From: Cryptomeria japonica
Lineage: Eukaryota > Streptophyta > Pinopsida > Cupressales > Cupressaceae
NCBI RefSeq assembly: GCF_030272615.1
Contig: NC_081410.1
Location: forward strand, 147,120,849-147,182,848
DNA: 62,000 nucleotides
Direction of reading: 5' to 3'
Made by a program: the position numbers and the translations under genes. Of this stretch, positions 20,056 through 32,967 are shown one piece after another. The notes beneath the pieces are model-generated. The model had not been told where the DNA came from. It did not search any database and was given only the letters and a program-made list of their open reading frames with translations. Within the stretch, counting starts at the first letter, position 1; every line of letters begins with the position of its first letter.

Positions 20056-22075
20056 TCTTAGTGTCCCTCCCTCAATACAACCATTAGATTTGATACCGAA
20101 TGTTTAATAAGAAGGTGAAGAAGTATTACACTATGAACTTAAACTAACTACTTGAAAATATGAATGCAAAGATTAACACTTGAGGAATGTGATTGCAAAA
20201 TAAAAAAGAAAGAGAGAACCATATCATAGTTAACACCAGATATATGTGGAGAAGCTCTAAAGGAATAAACTCCACCACAAAAAGAAAGACACATATATTA
20301 CTAATCCAAAAAGAGATTACAACAAAAATAATCTTCTTTAAAGAACTTTGCAGAATCCGACAACACCCTATTACCTGCACGACTGAAAAAACTTGATACA
20401 AACTACTAGCTCAAGGCCAAAATTTATAGAAACTATTGGGAATGAATACTAATTATGTGGTATCATAATACAATAGGTAGAAAAACCACTTGGAAAAATT
20501 CCATTTCCTTTGAACACCATTGGATGCTGAGAGAGGGGGCCTGAGTCAACTCATACAAAAATAATAATTTGAATTGATCTTTTTACTTATCATTCATTTC
20601 ATATACTTCTTGCATGAAAGGAAACAAGTGAAAGCACAAAACTAACCACACAAGAACACCAAGTTTTTTTACATGGAAAACCCAAATTGGGGAAAACCAT
20701 GGTGAGAACTATCCCCCTATATGAATAACCGAGTTACAATGTTTAGGCTAGAGGCCAAGGAGCTCATTGTCCTTGAGGTGAATGGCAAAGATAAGGCACA
20801 CAAACTTAAGGAAAGACACAAAAGGAGACTTGGAAACATTTAAGATCACTTCTTTAGGGAAAGATAAAATACTCTAGATAAAGATTTACATCAATAGGGT
20901 TGAACTGTAGAGAACCACATCCATTGAAATGTTGATCACAATTCATAATTTAAAACATATAAAAAAGTATCTTCATCACTACTCTGTAACATTTCCAAAC
21001 CACTTTACTGCTTCACTTAAACTTCACACAACACATCAAACTTATATATATCATTACACAATGATTTAATCCTTTTTATATCAACAACAACCTCAATTAC
21101 ATCAATTAGGTTAGCCTAATTAGATGTAACAAACAAATACATAACTGTTGGCCCAAAAATGAACTCCAATATGATGAAAAAGTGAAAATGAGATGTGTGA
21201 GGTATCACACTAAGTTATAATACCTTCCTATTTATCCTAAAAAATTTCCCATAGATCCACACACAACTACAAAGACCAAAACAATATAGGTTAGGTGCAA
21301 AACATAAAACTGCCAAAGCACACCACTACAACTTTACACAACCTTCAACATAGACCATTCAGAGTACTTGTGGATGCCCAATATAGCTTTAAAAAATACT
21401 AATAACACTAAATAAACAAACTATATCACTAGAATACTAGTAGGTATAGGAATGCAATGCATTCCTATACATTGACATCGTAACATCACACTTGACAAAG
21501 TACCAACTGTGGATCCAATAAACCAACACTAAAGCTCCAAAAACATCATGATACATCATTATAAGCCTTCTGGAACAAAAACACACAAATTCCACACATC
21601 CGCATGATCACATTACTACTCCACTATAATTTCACTATACCAAACCACATCCAGACCAAAGGTTGTAACCAAGTAGCTCATCTTGATCAACATGTTTGCA
21701 ATCAATAATAACAAGAACTCATATTTTCAATAATTCCTACCTCCTTGGAATCATGCATCTAGACCAAAGTAGCCACTTAAAAATTCTCTTATAGCTATCA
21801 TAAGGCACCTTACCAAATTGGACCAATATAGTAGTCTCCTATTATAAATGCACTCCATAGTGACTCATGATAACCTATGAGATATGTGATAGCCATCATA
21901 ATTATAAATGCACTTGCAACCCCTTACATGTGTCCAAAAACCTAAAAATAGAAGAATCTAAATGAGATGCCTAGCTATTTTTTCCTTTTTCTGAAGTCCA
22001 AATGATAACAATAATTTTGTCTTTGCATGAGCCTTTTCACCATTATTAGTTAAATGGTTTCACCTATTATGGGTA
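20056..22075. other. A/T-rich spacer with an LTR-like fragment
   Basis: No gene is supported. Near 20535 a 'ctgagagagggggcctga' segment and at 20671-20708 'acatggaaaacccaaattgg' plus 'ggggaaaaccatggtgagaa' match the conserved parts of the Copia-like LTRs elsewhere in the window, in the same orientation as S1 and S2. A decayed LTR therefore starts about 20520, but I could not find its other end or a TSD. The rest shows nothing I recognise. Confidence 0.4.
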
Positions 22076-22079
22076 AATT

Positions 22080-23242
22080 ACAAATAACATTGTAAAGTGG
22101 TAAAAATTTAGTGTTTCCACCACTGGATATAGTAAAACACCTAATTTTTTCTTTGGGACCAATTACATTAAAGAGGGGTGAATCCAATAGATCTAGCCTC
22201 AATCCAACAAGGATAGGGTTGAGAATTCTGAATAGATTCACTGATTAGGATTTGATTCTCTCTTTTAAGTTGAATCATGAACATACTAAAATTAGGGTAA
22301 ATTTCCTGAAATTGAATCAATTATGCATAAATAGAGAGCTACAGTAATCAAATGAAGCTAAGAACCTAGATCTGAGCAATATGTGAGTGTTTGAATTTGT
22401 TCCCAAAATGTCATCCTGAATTTTTAGGACCAAAGTGCTAGTTGCTCTGGTCCTCCAAAATTTTTGCCATCCAAAGGGGAACCTATTCATCTCAATGAAT
22501 AATGTTGATTCTAAAATTTGCAGCTCTGTACCTATTCCTGCACACAGTAGAGAAGGGAAAATGGTTGGGAATAGGGGTTTGCCTTAGGTCAAAGCCCGGT
22601 TTTGGAATTAACCATGAAATAGAATTGAAATGTTAATGAATTGTTATAATGGAAATGATTTCCTTTTGAGGGAAATGCTGAAAATATTTGAAACACTAAT
22701 GATATACCTTTTTTATGAAGTTTTGTTTGTCTTCACAAGGAATTACAACTTCATGTAGTCTTAATGTAAAACATAGAACATGAATGCCATCTCCATTGCT
22801 TGAATCTTGACTTCACTTCTGCTCCAATGCTTGATAGAAGACTAATTGCTTGCTCACTTGAATTTGAATGAATGCTTGAAGACTTGAATTTTCCAATTGA
22901 TGTCAAAATGAGAGGGTAGACCTCCTTTTATACATGCTTGGTCAAAAAACAAATTAATTTTTTGACATGAGATGACATAGGATCCAGGTTCCTACCCATT
23001 TCAAGTTACCATTGAGAGGATAAAAAATGGGCCATGATTGGGAGGACTAGGGTGCCAATGCTCTGGTCCCGACCAATTAGGGACTCCAAATTTTGGGGGA
23101 GAAAGTGCAAGTGTTGAAAATATTGAGTTTGATGCATGGTGTGAGTAGAATCAGGGCTCCAATCAGGCCTCAAGAGATGAATGTCATGGCGAGGGACCGA
23201 CTGTAGAAAAAGTTGTAAGGGATTACAATTTAGGATGCTACA
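22080..23242 (-). repeat. 3' LTR of the old Gypsy element G-old
   Basis: The interval 22360-23242 aligns in the same orientation with 57230-57289 plus 60966-61752 (shared 'gatctgagcaatatgtgag', 'ctctggtcctcc', 'ttgaatttgaatgaatg', 'acaatttaggatgcta'). Its right edge, read on the minus strand, is TGTAGCATCC preceded by a polypurine tract. About 240 bp near 22125-22365 are absent from the other LTR. The left edge and TSD could not be fixed. Confidence 0.7.
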
Positions 23243-23258
23243 TTTAGCCCCCACTTTA
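23243..23258 (-). other. Polypurine tract of G-old
   Basis: On the minus strand aaagtgggggctaaa directly precedes the LTR start TGTAGCATCC. Position and composition are as expected for a Gypsy element on this strand. Confidence 0.75.
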
Positions 23259-23729
23259 GTGGGAGAATGCGACTAAGCATACTCTTGGTAAAGCACAAAG
23301 GTTTGCATTGAATGTTTTTTTCAAGATATTAAAGAGACAAGATGTAGTAAGCCCCCAAGGGAGTTTAGGATCTTACTACAACATCAAGATAAAAGTGACA
23401 TCATAAGAGAAAGAGAAAGAGAATCATGATTTATATCCTAGTAAGGTTCTCTTATTATGAGTCATGAAAAAAAGAAAAATACTAAATTACAAAGAAAAAG
23501 GCTCAGTTTGTAAAGTAACTTGAGTATCGTGACATGCGATAGTATGTGCATAAAGTGAAACATTGAGTGGACTGTATGCCCTCACATTAAAGAGCTTGCA
23601 TATGCCTTATCGAGAGTAATTTCTTTAAGGTAGCATGCATCCAAAGACAAGCATATTACCACAATAATATGCCTCCAAGAAAGGACAAACCAAAGGATAA
23701 TGAACACAAAACACATAAGAGTTCTACTA
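23259..23729. other. Non-coding stretch between G-old and C2
   Basis: Presumably the 3' untranslated part of G-old. I see no gene or repeat beyond A-rich runs. Confidence 0.4.
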
Positions 23730-24836
23730 ACTCTGGGGTGAGTATACTCTATGGAAATTTTAGATTTCTTAACTAGTTCTTCAAACCATTTAATGCAAAT
23801 GAACAAGAGAGATAAGCATAAGAAAAACACATACAAAAATACCACCATAACACCAATATTTTGTACGTGGAAAACCTGGTCAAGGGGAAAACCATGGTGA
23901 GAATACTACCCACAGTAAGATAATAATTTTTTGGAAGTATGTGAAAAGTTTACATAGGAATGCACATACATTCAGACACACTGCCTAGAGATCACTGCTC
24001 AAATTACATTAAGGGCTACAACCCCAGAAGGCTCACTTCCTTATAAAGGAATCACAAAAGGGTAACAACAAGATTGAACTATAAATTAGCATCTACAAAT
24101 GCCTAGGATAGTTCCGGTTTAAGCATAAAATACAACTATCTCACTGCTTTGTTTTGTTGATCTGCTTTAATCCAGAGAAAAGATCCTTCAATTGCAAATG
24201 TGGAACTACACACAATCACACATAAAAAATACTCCCATACTCTCTCATATTCAAAATGAACTTTCAAATCTCTTATATATATCTGCAACATGAATTTAGC
24301 TCACCAACAATTTGGCTTCAAGAACACTTGCAAAATATGAAACGTGTAAGATGTGTTGGCTAAATCTGTTCACCAATACATATGCAGACCAAGAAAAATT
24401 GACTACACGCTTCCCACATGTTGACCAAGCAACCTCGAACACAAAATAAATCACCAAAATCATTCAATAATTTTGCATAACATGTACATCACTAGTCGGC
24501 CAAATAGCATTGTTCTTCCTGAAATGCCGAATATCGGATCTTCAGTCTTGCATGAAAGACAACATCAAAGGCTAAGATTCTGGAATAAGCTACTCTAGAC
24601 ATCCACTCAACTACCTGTAACACTGCAAAGAAAAATATACAACCAAAGTGAAGTTCTACTCAAAATACTCCCATACTGTCAAATACTATGTTCCACCTTC
24701 CAAACCTAAGAAAAATTGGATTTCGTACTTCTGGTAGGATGAATCTATATAAACTAGATGGAATTTCTGAGTAGGGTTGCCATCAATCACAACTCCCATA
24801 CACTTATCTACACTTATGCAATGTCTCTTGCCAACA
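23730..24836 (-). repeat. 3' LTR of the Copia-like element C2
   Basis: The right edge is sharp: on the minus strand TGTTGGCAAGAG starts at 24836, right after a polypurine tract. From 23999 to 24836 it matches 44911-45750 closely (shared 'aactataaattagcatctac', 'gatgaatctata'). The part at 23855-23905 contains the shared LTR core ('gtacgtggaaaacctgg', 'aaaaccatggtgagaa'). The left edge is only approximate. Confidence 0.7.
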
Positions 24837-24870
24837 ATCTCCCCCTTTGGCATTAATGGCAACACTTAAT
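24837..24870 (-). other. Polypurine tract of C2
   Basis: Read on the minus strand: a 'gccattaatgccaaag' segment with a G run ending gggggagat, then TGTTGGC. The same arrangement ends the internal region of C1 (52680-52707). Confidence 0.8.
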
Positions 24871-25038
24871 GAAAAATGACTAAAGTGTCAAACCAAAAAT
24901 GTCATACACTGCAAACTTGCAAAAACCAAAACTTCTATAGATTCCCCCTGAGACTATACACCATTTTTCACTTCCCTATCTCCCCCTTTGACATCAATGA
25001 CAAAGGAAGGTATCCACATATCAAAATTTTCTTAAAAC

Positions 25039-28000
25039 TTACAAAAAATTGAAGATGTATGCAAAAATGTTCTTCAATGATTGCAAATGGTCATCCCATC
25101 CCTTCTTCAGATTCTCCAAAATAGATATGAGGGCGCTGAATAGATATGCATTTATTTCTACTACCCTAAGATCTATAGGAGCACTTTTATTCAATGCATT
25201 CTGAGCATCTTGCAGACTTCTAAGTAAAGTGTCCAATTGAGGAGTGATTATATTCCTTAGCTCTCTCACTCTTCCTACAATCCTATCCTTCTCCTGACTC
25301 AAACTCTTGATTTTATCAAGTAGAGCTATCACCTAATTTTCTCTGCTGCTCACAAAATAGATTGAGGATCATAAGATCAAGATAGGCTGGCTAGCTACCC
25401 TTCACACTCCTTTATCTTCTAATCAACCTCAATAGTGAACTTAGGAAATACGAGCCATGACTTGTAGACTCTTCCTCTTTCAGCCAATACATCTTGAATG
25501 CCTTTAACACAAGTGACCAGACTTTTTCTATCTCGTTCAATCATTTTCAGATTTGTCCTCATCCTCATAGCATTCAAATTTCTCAGAACCTTTTCCTCAA
25601 CAACTTTCTCTAATGATTCAAAATGAGAATCAACTAGCTCGAGAAAACTCTTTAGTTTACTGGAGGGTGTGTCAGATGAGTCATGCTTGAAAGATGGCAA
25701 AATTTTTCAAGAACACTCATTGCCAATGATATCACCTCATTGTCCTCTGTGTGAGATTTCAGTAAGTCTTCACTTGCTTTGGCTTGAGCAAGTGTAACCA
25801 ATTTAAGCGCCTAGACAGGGATAGAGGGTCAAGATTGATGGGGCCTTGGGAAAAGTCTGTGTCACTCATGATCTGCTTCCCCTTCTCATATTCCACAGTG
25901 TCTCTTACCACCAGAATCTGTTCAAGCTTGTTGTCTATTTCCTCTGCTTCCTTCTCAGGTTCAACAGTTACCACTGGAGGGTTTCGAGTTCCCTCACCCG
26001 CATCAACTTCCTTTTGACTTACATCTGCTATAGTATCCTCAACTCCTACATCTATCAGAACATCTATTTCAACCTGTTGGGTTGTTTGTTCTCCCAGATC
26101 AACAAATTTTGGCTCATCTCCTAGGGATGGCATTCATAGGACTTCCAGACTAGACTTTTGAACATCTTCCTCAGATTTCTCGGGAATTACCTCATACTGA
26201 TACTTCGAAAGAATTTCCCTCAAAATTTGTTCAGTCTCCTTGTGGAATTCTTCATTTTTCACAATCATTAATCTGTTCACCCTTGATTTGCTCTTGAACT
26301 TTTCTTTGTTTACTTTAAGAATTCTATCTGTTTCCAATTTAGCAATTATTGGACAAATTTGCACTAACACATACTCCCTTATCCTTTCTTCCTCTAATCT
26401 AGCTGTCTCTTTCCTTAGTTCTAAGAGATCATATAAGCTCTTGGGAAATTCTAATACAATATCAATGAGAGCTCTATTATACTTATTCAAGTATATAACT
26501 GTGGCCTCTTCCAATGATCTTTTCCCTTTATCATCCAATAGATCATAAAATTGAGAAAGTAGTTTGAGATTACCTTGTTTAGTTATTGCTTCCTTTACTT
26601 GCTTGAGTCTTATTCTGAATTGTTTTTCTTCAGCTCTTGGCTTCTTGCTAGGTTTCCCCTCATCAGATGGTCTCTTCTTGACAACTCTGGCATCTGTAGC
26701 ATTTTTCTTCACTTCTTTTATAGCTTCATTAGATTCAGTTTCCTCTTCTTTTGCAGGAGCTATCACATAAACTCTATGTGGTTGCTCTTTCTTCCTCTTC
26801 ACTACTCCACTATATGGCTGAACTCAAGGCTTAGGAGAATTTGATGGTTTCTGAGCACTGGAGGAGGGTGTTGAGCTCCTTGTCTACCTTGGCTTAGGTG
26901 GAGGGGTTTCCAGTTTGGCTTCCTTGGGCTTCACCATATCTTTATCCTTCAAGATATTCTTCTCTCTGGCTCTCTGGACAACCTCCTTGGTGATCCCCCT
27001 AGTCTCCACCAGCTGCTCCACCTCCTTCCTTACCTTCTTCTATATCTTATGTTTCTTGAACTAAGAATGTAGGCTCAAGCTCTTTTCCTTATATCTGTCG
27101 AATCTCTCCTCAAACTTATCCACTAGTTTTCTTAATAGGTGCAAAGCATATGTCTCAAGTACATGTCCTTCAACCTCATATCCCATGGGCATGTTCCATG
27201 AAGTCCTTGGCTCAATGACTTCCATAAGGCATTGGTCAATGTCTACCATAAAGCAGATAGTATCTTGATATTTCTCAACTATCTCTCTGGGAATCCTTTC
27301 TCTACTTTGCATCATGCTTTGAAATGTCTTGAAGTATCCCCAAAGTATGCCTTTCTGTGCTTGTAAATCTCTTAGACCCTGAAGTGTCTCTTTGATCTGC
27401 ACAACCACCAGCCCGTCCTAGGCCCATTGAACCTTTCTTACTCCCAAAATCTCATTCATAAAGTAGAAGTATAGACAGATAATCAAAGTAACAAATTTGA
27501 ACACATGTTTCTTGTCTTTCTTGATTTTCTTCAAATTTCTCAAGAGCTCATTCCAGAGCACCTCACATAGGTGGTACATCTTATCTTCCTCAAGATTTGG
27601 TAGGCAACATAGATGGTCATACCAGATATTGAATTGTCCAACATGATTGATAGACCTTGTATCTTGTCACCATCGATGCAAATCTAACATCATATTCAAT
27701 TATATCACTGATTATCATTGCCCTCTTGTCAAATTGTGAATTGGTTGCTTTTGTTACGGTCTGGTTTTTCATATTGCTTAGACTAGGTACCTCACTAGTT
27801 GAATTTAGACAAGTCACCGCTTTGATTGTTGTCTTGGTGATCTTATATGGTTTTTCAAGCCACATGATCTTGTCATGCATTATGTTCAAGATGTATTAGA
27901 CCCACTCAGGTTCATCAAAAAATGGAAAATTCACAAACTGTGTGAAACCCTTTTCCTCAAGCATTTTTAATTCTGGTTTTAGGTTTCCCATCTCGTTAAT

Positions 28001-28240
28001 CATATGATCTGTGTAAAGTTTCAACATTTGAGCATTCCCAAGTTCTTCAATATTATAGTGACAGTAAACCCTAATATCCTCCACATAAAAAACTCCATAT
28101 GGTACTGATGAAAATGCCCCATTCGGATCGTTTTCCATCGACTTGTAGGGATGTTTCTCAAAGTTTGGTCTAGCTCATTCAGTTACATCAACTACCAGTG
28201 GGGTTGCAACACTAGTCGTACCATATTGGAAAATTTAGGT
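25039..28240 (-). pseudogene. Unidentified long minus-strand reading frame of C2
   Basis: A decayed frame of about 1000 codons, read right to left. Segments at 28138, 27889 (same frame), 27408, 26802 and 26133 (same frame), 25700 and 25332 are linked by single stops or frameshifts. The first half has F-V-N-F-P-F-F-D-E-P-E-W-V, then a segment with D-K-R-A-M-I-I-S-D-I-I-E-Y-D-V-R-F and Y-K-V-Y-Q-S, then F-M-V-D near 27240 and P-R-T-S-W. The second half is charged and helical (coiled-coil-like) with a Lys/Arg-rich stretch near 26650. I recognise no protease, integrase, RT or RNase H motif. It sits where a retrotransposon would carry pol or an extra 3' gene, directly before the polypurine tract. 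Function unknown. Confidence 0.6.
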
Positions 28241-29160
28241 TTCAAACTGAAAAATTTCTAACTCAGAGAAATACCTTTTCAATCTTCAACCAGATGCAAG
28301 ATCTCTTCGACAAATGGGTATGTGTAGGATCATGGTGTGCCAAAGTAGGCCCTTAAGTGGCAATGAAATTTCAGAAAATCAGAGCTATGCAACTTGACAT
28401 GAAAATTTGAATAAGTTGTGAACATTATTTTTAAAATATGTAAGAAGAGAATCTATAGAAAATTGAATTTAGTTTCTAAGCTACTAGTTGTTTTTTGAAA
28501 AAAAAGTATTTGATGAAAATTTCAAATTTCAATGCAGTGGTACTAAAATTTCAAGAAAAATATAAGAAGTAGACATATGTCTGACCACCCTAATTACAAT
28601 CAAATCATAATATTTTTTTATAATATTTATAATATAAGTATTAGACTCATGTCCGGATGTGACACATAAATTTTTATAATTTTTTATAAAATAAATAATT
28701 ATTTATGAATTTTTTACTAGAGCTTTTCAGAAATTCAGAAACTCCTACGTCTGACCACCTTAACTTGGTCAAAACCTTACGATTTAAATTTTTTTTTTTT
28801 CCCTATAGTAGATGAAGCATAGGATGAGATGCATGTTTTGGATTCAAAAAATGTTATACCATTTGAAAGTTATGAGTGTTTTTCAATCAGCCTATCAATC
28901 AAGACTATTGTCAGAATTCAATTAGAAAAAAATAATAATTATTTATTAAAGTCGAAATATGACAAGCCTTATATTTTTGGAAAGATGAGAACATCCTTAA
29001 AAAACCCTTTTTGTTTTATCAATTTTGGCTAGCAAAAAAGTTGTTAGCCACCAGTGAAAAGTCTGGAAAATCAAGGAATACTGAAAAACACATTTTTTCA
29101 GTTGACTTTCCAGGCTTGTCACTTCCAAGCCAAATCCCAAATCATTCTTGAGCCAAGATT
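28241..29160. other. Non-coding A/T-rich stretch
   Basis: No gene found. The phrase 'gtctgaccacc' recurs at about 28577 and 28749, with a related form near 28652, suggesting a diverged short duplication. The left boundary of the block inserted into C2 should fall around here, but I saw no clear terminal repeat. Confidence 0.35.
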
Positions 29161-29164
29161 AGGG

Positions 29165-32100
29165 GAGGGAGAAAGAGATTATGGGTCCTATGGTGTCCTA
29201 AGGGGTCATATGTGTCCTACAACCCCTTAGGACACCATATAACCCCTTAAGACACCAAATTATATTGATATGGGTCATATTGTATTCTAAGGGGTCATAT
29301 TGTGTCATATGACCCCTTTAAGACACCATATGACCCCTTAAGACACAATATGACCGTTTACAATTCTATACGGTGTTGTTAGGGGTCATATGGTGTCCTA
29401 AGGGGTCATATTGTGTCCTATGACCCCTTAGGATACCATATGACCCCTTAAGACACCATATTGGATTGTTATGGGTCCTATGGTGTTCTAAGGGGTCATA
29501 TTGTGTCCTAAGACCCCTTAGGACTCCATATGACCCCTTAAGACACCAAATTGTGTCTTTATGGGTCATATTGTGTCCTAAAGGGTCATGGGACACCATA
29601 TGACCCCTAAGGATAACATACGACCCCTTATGACACCATATTGGGTCATTATGGGTCCTATGGTGTCCTAAGGCGTCATATTATGACCCCTTAAGACACC
29701 ATATTGGGTCGTTATGGGTCCTATGGTGTCCTAAGGGGTCATATTGTGTCCTATGACCCCTTAGGACACCATATGACCCCTTAAGACACCAAATTGTGTT
29801 GTTATGGGTCATATGGTGTCTTAAGGGGTCATGGGACACCATATGACCCCTAAGGACAACATATGACCCCTTATGACACCATATTAGGTCATTATGAGTC
29901 ATATGGTGTCCATAGGGGTCATATTGTGTCCTACAACCCCTTAGAACACCATATGACCCCTTAAGATACCAAATTATGTCGTTATGGGTCATATTGTGTC
30001 CTAAGGGATCATGGGACACCATATGACCCTTAAGGTCAACATACAACCCCTTATGACACCATATTGGGTCATTATGAGTTTTATGGTGTCCTAAGGGGTT
30101 ATATTGTGTCCTACAACCCCTTAGGACACCATATGACCCCTTAAGACACCATATTGGGTCATTATGAGTCATATGGTGTCCATAGGGGTCATATTGTGTC
30201 TTACAACCCCTTAGGACTCCATATGACCCCTTAAGACACCAAATTGTGTTGTTATGGTTCATATTGTGTCCTAAGGGGTCATGGGACATCATACGACCCT
30301 TGCGGACAACATACAACCCCTTATGACACCATATTGGGTCGTTAAGAGTCATATGATGTTCATAGGGGTCATATTATGTCCTACGATCCCTTAGGACACC
30401 ATATGACCCCTTAAGACACCATATTGGGTTGCTATGGGTCATATGGTGTCCTAAGGGGTCATATTATGTCCTACGACCCCTTAGGACACCATATTACCCC
30501 TGAAGACACCAAATTATGTCGTTATGGGTCATATTGTGTCCTAAGGGGTCATATTGTGTCTTAAGGGGTCATGGGACACCATATGAACCCTAAGGTCAAC
30601 ATATGACCCATTATGGCACCATATTGGGTTGTTATGAGTCCTATGGTGTCCTGAGGGGTCATATTGTGTCCTACAACCCCTTAGGACACCATATGGACCC
30701 TTCAGACACCATATTGGGTCGTTATGAGTCATATGGTGTCCATAGGGGTCATATTGTGTCCTACGATCGCTTAGGACACCATATGACCCCTTAAGACACC
30801 AAATTGTGTCGTTATGGTTCATATTGTGTCCTAAGGGGTCATGGGATATCATATGACCCTTGGAGACAACATACAACCCCTTATGACACCATATTGGGTT
30901 GTTATGAGTCATATAGTGTTCATAGGGGTCATATTGTGTCCTACGACCCCTTAGGAAACCATATGACCCCTTAAGACACCAAATTGTGTTGTTATGGTCC
31001 ATATTTTGTCCTAAGGGGTCATGGGACACCATATGACCCCTGGGGACAACATACAACCCCTTATGACATCATATTGGGTTGTTATGAGTCATATGGTGTC
31101 CATAGGTGTCATATTGTGTCCTACGACCCCTTAGGAAACCATATGACCCCTTAAGAAACCATATTGGGTCGTTATGGGTCATATGGTGTCCTAAGGGGTC
31201 ATATTGTGTCCTATGACCCCTTAGGACACCATATGACCCCTTATGCCACAAAATTATGTCGTTATGGGTCATATTGTGTCCTAAGGGGTCATGGGACACC
31301 ATATGACCCCTAAGGACAACATATGACCCCTTATGCCATCATATTGGGTCGTTATGAGTCATATGGTGTCCTAAGGGGTCATATTATGTCCTACGACCCC
31401 TTAGGACACCATATGACCCCTTAAGACACCAAATTGTGTCGTTATAGGTCATATTGTGTCCTAAGGGGTCATGGGACACCATATGACCCCTAAGGACAAC
31501 ATACGACCCCTTATGACACCATATTGGGTCGTTATGAGCCATATGGTGTCCATAGGGGTCATATTGTGTCCTATGACCCCTTAGGACACCATATGACCCC
31601 TTAAGACACCAAATTTTGTCGTTATGCATCATACTATGTTCTAAGGGGTCATGGGACACCATATGACCCCTAAGGACAACATACGACCCCTTATGACACC
31701 ATATTGGATTGTTATGAGTCATATGGTGTCCTAAGGGGTCATATTGTGTCCTACAACCCTTTAGGACACCATATGAGCCCTTAAGACACCAAATTGTGTC
31801 GTTATGGTTCATATTGTGTCCTAAGGGGTCATGGGACACCATATGACCCCTGGGGACATACGACCCCTTATGACACCATATTGGGTCATTATGAGTCATA
31901 TGGTATCCATAGGGGTCATATTGTGTCCTATGACCCCTTAGGACACCATATGACCCCTTAAGACACCAAATTATATCGTTATGGGTCATATTGTGTCCTA
32001 AGGGGTAATGGGACACCATATGACCCCTAAGGTCAACATACGACCCCTTATGACACCATACTGGGTTGTTATTAGTCCTATGGTGTCCTAAGGGGTCATA

Positions 32101-32490
32101 TTGTGTCCTACAACCCCTTAGGACACCATATGACCCCTTAAGATACCATATTGGGTTGTTATGAGTCATATGGTGTCCATAGGGGTCATGTTGTGTCCTA
32201 CAACCCCTTAGGACACCATATGACCCCTTAAGACACCAAATTGTGTTGTTAAGGTTCATACTGTATCCTAAGGGGTCATGGGACACCATATGACCCCTGG
32301 GGATAACATACGGCCCCTTATGACACCATATTGGGTCGTTATGAGTCATATGGTGTCCATAGGGGTCATATTGTGTCCTACGACCCTTAGGACACCATAT
32401 GACCCCTTAAGACACCATATTGGGTCATTATGGGTTATATGGTGTCCTAAGGGGTCATATTATGTCCTACAACCCCTTAGGACACAATAT
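29165..32490. repeat. 180-bp palindromic tandem array
   Basis: About 3.3 kb of tandem units. In the best part the phrase 'aggggtcatgggacaccat' recurs exactly every 180 bp (atggg at 31291, 31471, 31651, 31831). Each unit is two related ~90-bp halves. Within a unit, 'catatggtgtcctaagggg' and its reverse complement lie close together, so a single strand can fold into long hairpins. Some units are about 270 bp (three halves). Because 180 is a multiple of three, long repetitive minus-strand ORFs (up to 321 codons) appear; I regard them as by-products. Confidence 0.9.
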
Positions 32491-32616
32491 TGGTCTCTCT
32501 CTCTCTCTCTCTCTCCTCACTCCCCCCTCTCTTCCCTAATCTTTCTCTCCCCCACTCCCCCCTCTCTCCCCCAATCTCTCTCTCCCCCTCTCCCCTAATC
32601 TCTCTCTCTCTCTCTA
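32491..32616. repeat. (CT)n microsatellite
   Basis: Low-complexity C/T tract with blocks of tctctctc and ccccctc. It joins the end of the 180-bp array to the left inverted-repeat zone of the transposon candidate. Confidence 0.9.
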
Positions 32617-32633
32617 AAATATGAGTAATAAAA

Positions 32634-32790
32634 TCAGATATCGAATATTCAATTTCTGTCATTGCCATTAATGTGGCAACGGGAAATTTTTTTGGGACCA
32701 CAAATTTATACATTAAAATCTGATATTCGATATAATCTTATATCCGATATAATCTGATATTCGATTTTATCGGATATCCGATTTTTGTAA
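32634..32790 (+). repeat. Left inverted-repeat zone (gatatccgat motifs)
   Basis: At least five degenerate copies of a near-palindromic motif (gatatcgaat, gatattcgat, atatccgat, gatattcgat, ggatatccgat). Counterparts in inverted orientation occur at 43664-43728, with single copies near 43268 and 43355. Confidence 0.6.
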
Positions 32791-32967
32791 ATAAAAAAGA
32801 GCCTTGTGGGCCATTTTGTGGATTCCAACAGCCCACAATCTTCACATTCTATTTTTTGTAGATGATCACGGGTTTTCAGATAGGTTGAGACAAATTTATG
32901 CTTTTGAGAGATTATTAAAGTCAAATCTTACATTGTCAATCATTTAGGAGCATCTTTGTGGAGGTAA

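Noticed and set aside
22050-22241. 63-codon minus-strand ORF in the G-old LTR
   Set aside because: It lies within LTR sequence, and the other LTR copy does not keep the frame.
29366-32349. Long repetitive minus-strand ORFs (77-321 codons) in the 180-bp array
   Set aside because: The period is a multiple of three, so one open unit stays open through many. Composition is repetitive and there is no start context or protein family.
29165-32490. CRISPR-like reading of the tandem array
   Set aside because: Units are contiguous and related throughout, with no unique spacers, and the context is plant transposons.
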